From Melioribacteraceae bacterium (GTDB lineage: Bacteria; Bacteroidota; Ignavibacteria; Ignavibacteriales; Melioribacteraceae): a stretch of 64,000 nt of DNA. The notes beneath the pieces were generated by a model. It was not told where the DNA came from, ran no database searches, and saw nothing but the letters and a program-made list of their open reading frames with translations. Positions 62,715 to 64,000 of the stretch are shown in pieces. Position numbers and translations under genes: made by a program. The first letter of the stretch is position 1, and every line of letters begins with the position of its first letter. The stretch is from positions 1 to 64,000 of the forward strand of contig JAOADJ010000013.1 in NCBI GenBank assembly GCA_026417375.1. The letters run 5' to 3'.

Positions 62715-63240
62715 ATCAACAACAATCATTGGATTAATTCACAATGGTGAAGCAGCACTTGGCGGAGATGGTCAGGTTACACTTGGCAACACAGTGATGA
62801 AACATAATTCAATGAAAATTAGAAAATTACTTGGTGGTAAAGTTTTAACAGGTTTTGCTGGTTCAACTGCTGATGCATTTACTTTACTTCAAAGATTCGA
62901 AGAAAAATTGGAAGCTTATAGTGGTAATGTTAGTCGCGCAGTTGTAGAATTAGCAAAAGACTGGAGAACAGATAAATATCTTCGTCGTTTAGAAGCAATG
63001 CTTGCAATTATATCTGAAGATAAAGCTTATGTTGTAAGCGGAACAGGTGACGTTATTGAACCTGAAGATAATATTGTTGCAATTGGAAGCGGCGGAATGT
63101 ATGCTTTAGCTGCAGCAAAAATGTTAAAAAAATATAGCAACTTAAAAGCAAAAGAAATTGTTGAAGAAGCTCTTAAAACAGCTGCAGATATATGTATTTA
63201 TACAAACGATAAAATTACTGTTGAGGAAATAAAAAAATGA
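62704..63240 (+). CDS. hslV: ATP-dependent protease subunit HslV
   Basis: This 178-aa protein begins MKIRST, then TIIGLIHNG. The catalytic N-terminal threonine would be Thr6, exposed after removal of a 5-residue propeptide. The motif [17 protein letters not shown] and the [13 protein letters not shown] segment are diagnostic. It assembles with HslU into the proteasome-like degradation machine. It starts 11 bases before the previous gene ends, and its stop overlaps the hslU start (ATGA). Confidence 0.97.
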   Translation: MKIRSTTIIGLIHNGEAALGGDGQVTLGNTVMKHNSMKIRKLLGGKVLTGFAGSTADAFTLLQRFEEKLEAYSGNVSRAVVELAKDWRTDKYLRRLEAMLAIISEDKAYVVSGTGDVIEPEDNIVAIGSGGMYALAAAKMLKKYSNLKAKEIVEEALKTAADICIYTNDKITVEEIKK

Positions 63241-64000
63241 CAAATGAAACAACAAATGATTTAATGAAAAATTTAACACCAACACAAATTGTAAAAGAAT
63301 TAGATAAATATATCATCGGTCAAAATGATGCAAAACGTGCTGTTGCAATTGCTTTAAGAAACAGATGGCGTCGTCAGCAAGTTGAAGAAAACATTCGCGA
63401 AGAAATAATGCCGAATAATATTATTTTAATTGGTCCAACAGGAGTTGGAAAAACTGAAATCGCTCGTCGTCTTGCTAAACTATCAGGCGCTCCATTTATA
63501 AAAGTTGAAGCTTCAAAATATACCGAAGTTGGTTATGTCGGTCGCGATGTTGAATCAATGATTAGAGATTTAGCAGAAATTGCTGTTTCAATGGTTCGTT
63601 CAGAAAAAACAGCCGAAGTTCAGGAAAAAGCTGAAAGAATGGCTGAAGATAGAATTCTTGACCAATTAATTCCTCCTGTTAAAAAACCATTAAGCACCGA
63701 AGATGAAAATGGTGAAAGTGAAGAATTGCAAAATGAAAAAACACGTGAATGGATGAGAGAAAAAATTCGTAAAGGAGAGATGGATGATCGATTAATTGAA
63801 TTTGATACTACTACACCAGCTTTTGGAATGCAGGTTCTCGGACCAATGGGAATGGATGATATTACAATGAGTTTACAAGAAATGATGAGTAGCATGGTTC
63901 CAAAGAAAAAAAAGAAAAAGAAAACATCAATTCGGGAAGCAAAAAAAATATTAACACAGGAAGAAGCAGAAAAATTAATTGACATGGAAGCAGTTCAGCG
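63237..64000 (+). CDS. hslU: HslU ATPase subunit (partial, C-terminus beyond window)
   Basis: The frame is open for 254 codons from ATG 63237 to the edge. It begins [26 protein letters not shown], with [16 protein letters not shown] being the HslU/ClpX-type start. The Walker A site [17 protein letters not shown] is near residue 65, followed by [19 protein letters not shown]. The I-domain includes a seven-lysine run (63904-63924) before [10 protein letters not shown]. The 4-base overlap with hslV is the usual arrangement. Confidence 0.96.
   Translation, partial: MTNETTNDLMKNLTPTQIVKELDKYIIGQNDAKRAVAIALRNRWRRQQVEENIREEIMPNNIILIGPTGVGKTEIARRLAKLSGAPFIKVEASKYTEVGYVGRDVESMIRDLAEIAVSMVRSEKTAEVQEKAERMAEDRILDQLIPPVKKPLSTEDENGESEELQNEKTREWMREKIRKGEMDDRLIEFDTTTPAFGMQVLGPMGMDDITMSLQEMMSSMVPKKKKKKKTSIREAKKILTQEEAEKLIDMEAVQ

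Noticed and set aside
63903-63925. A-rich run in hslU as a possible phase-variable or frameshift site
   Set aside because: The frame continues cleanly through a lysine run in the variable I-domain, which tolerates such linkers.

Overview
The window is AT-rich (roughly 30% GC by eye), densely coding chromosomal DNA from a Bacteroidota/Chlorobi-group bacterium. The best fit is the Ignavibacteria (Ignavibacterium/Melioribacter type). The evidence is a secreted protein ending in a type IX secretion (T9SS) sorting domain with the Ignavibacteria-style SLEQNYPNPFNP motif, a PorV/PorQ-family outer-membrane protein, carboxypeptidase-regulatory-domain TonB receptors, and DUF4159, DUF4175 and BatA-type proteins. 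I found no insertion sequences, prophage, CRISPR array, tRNA or rRNA. No gene-free stretch exceeds 300 bases.

Layout. Positions 1-2734 hold a partial aldo/keto reductase, an exported MEMO-family protein and an APC amino-acid permease. Positions 2932-14023 are a five-gene envelope locus: a parvulin chaperone, a TonB receptor, a 1224-aa secreted protein with Ca-binding-like repeats, a PorV-like protein and a T9SS-sorted protein with four glycan-binding-like repeats. It closes at a bidirectional terminator. Positions 14105-16304 (minus) carry class II aldolase, a lipid kinase and a zinc ribbon. Positions 16401-23675 carry an ADP-forming acyl-CoA synthetase followed by a run of housekeeping and metabolic genes ending in a MOSC protein. 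Positions 23726-27929 (minus) are DUF4159, DUF4175 and a 57-aa helix-turn-helix protein.

Positions 28023-31442 hold a second lipid kinase, a Ser/Thr dehydratase and TrpB2. The trpB2 gene is preceded by a complete tryptophan attenuator: a leader peptide with three consecutive Trp codons, an antiterminator and a terminator. Positions 31608-38390 (minus) encode two secreted proteins of about 1090 aa, a VPS10/BNR propeller and a tricorn-like protease, separated by a highly structured intergenic element. Positions 38574-40063 (minus) are a NifX-like/DUF134 pair with a perfect 16-bp palindrome on its promoter, and a duplicated helical His-containing secreted protein. Positions 40196-45252 hold a lipoprotein/TonB receptor pair, a lone PAS domain, DUF2905, a purine permease and OsmC.

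Positions 45400-51511 are a tightly coupled set: parvulin, membrane-anchored solute-binding protein, sensor kinase and sigma-54 activator. There is no ABC permease. Positions 51512-52477 (minus) encode a desaturase strongly resembling eukaryotic dihydroceramide delta-4 desaturase. Positions 52603-59973 are an overlapping run of SpoIID-like, glycosyltransferase, BatA-type, HflX and histidine ammonia-lyase genes. Positions 60042-64000 hold DUF3109, sigma-54 (RpoN), a methyltransferase-like membrane protein, HslV and the start of HslU.

The most noteworthy items are the trp attenuator on a stand-alone trpB2, the ceramide-desaturase-like gene, the DUF134/NifX palindromic operator, the solute-binding-protein/kinase/NtrC module, and the duplicated His-triad protein. 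All assignments come from reading sequence motifs. No database search was run.
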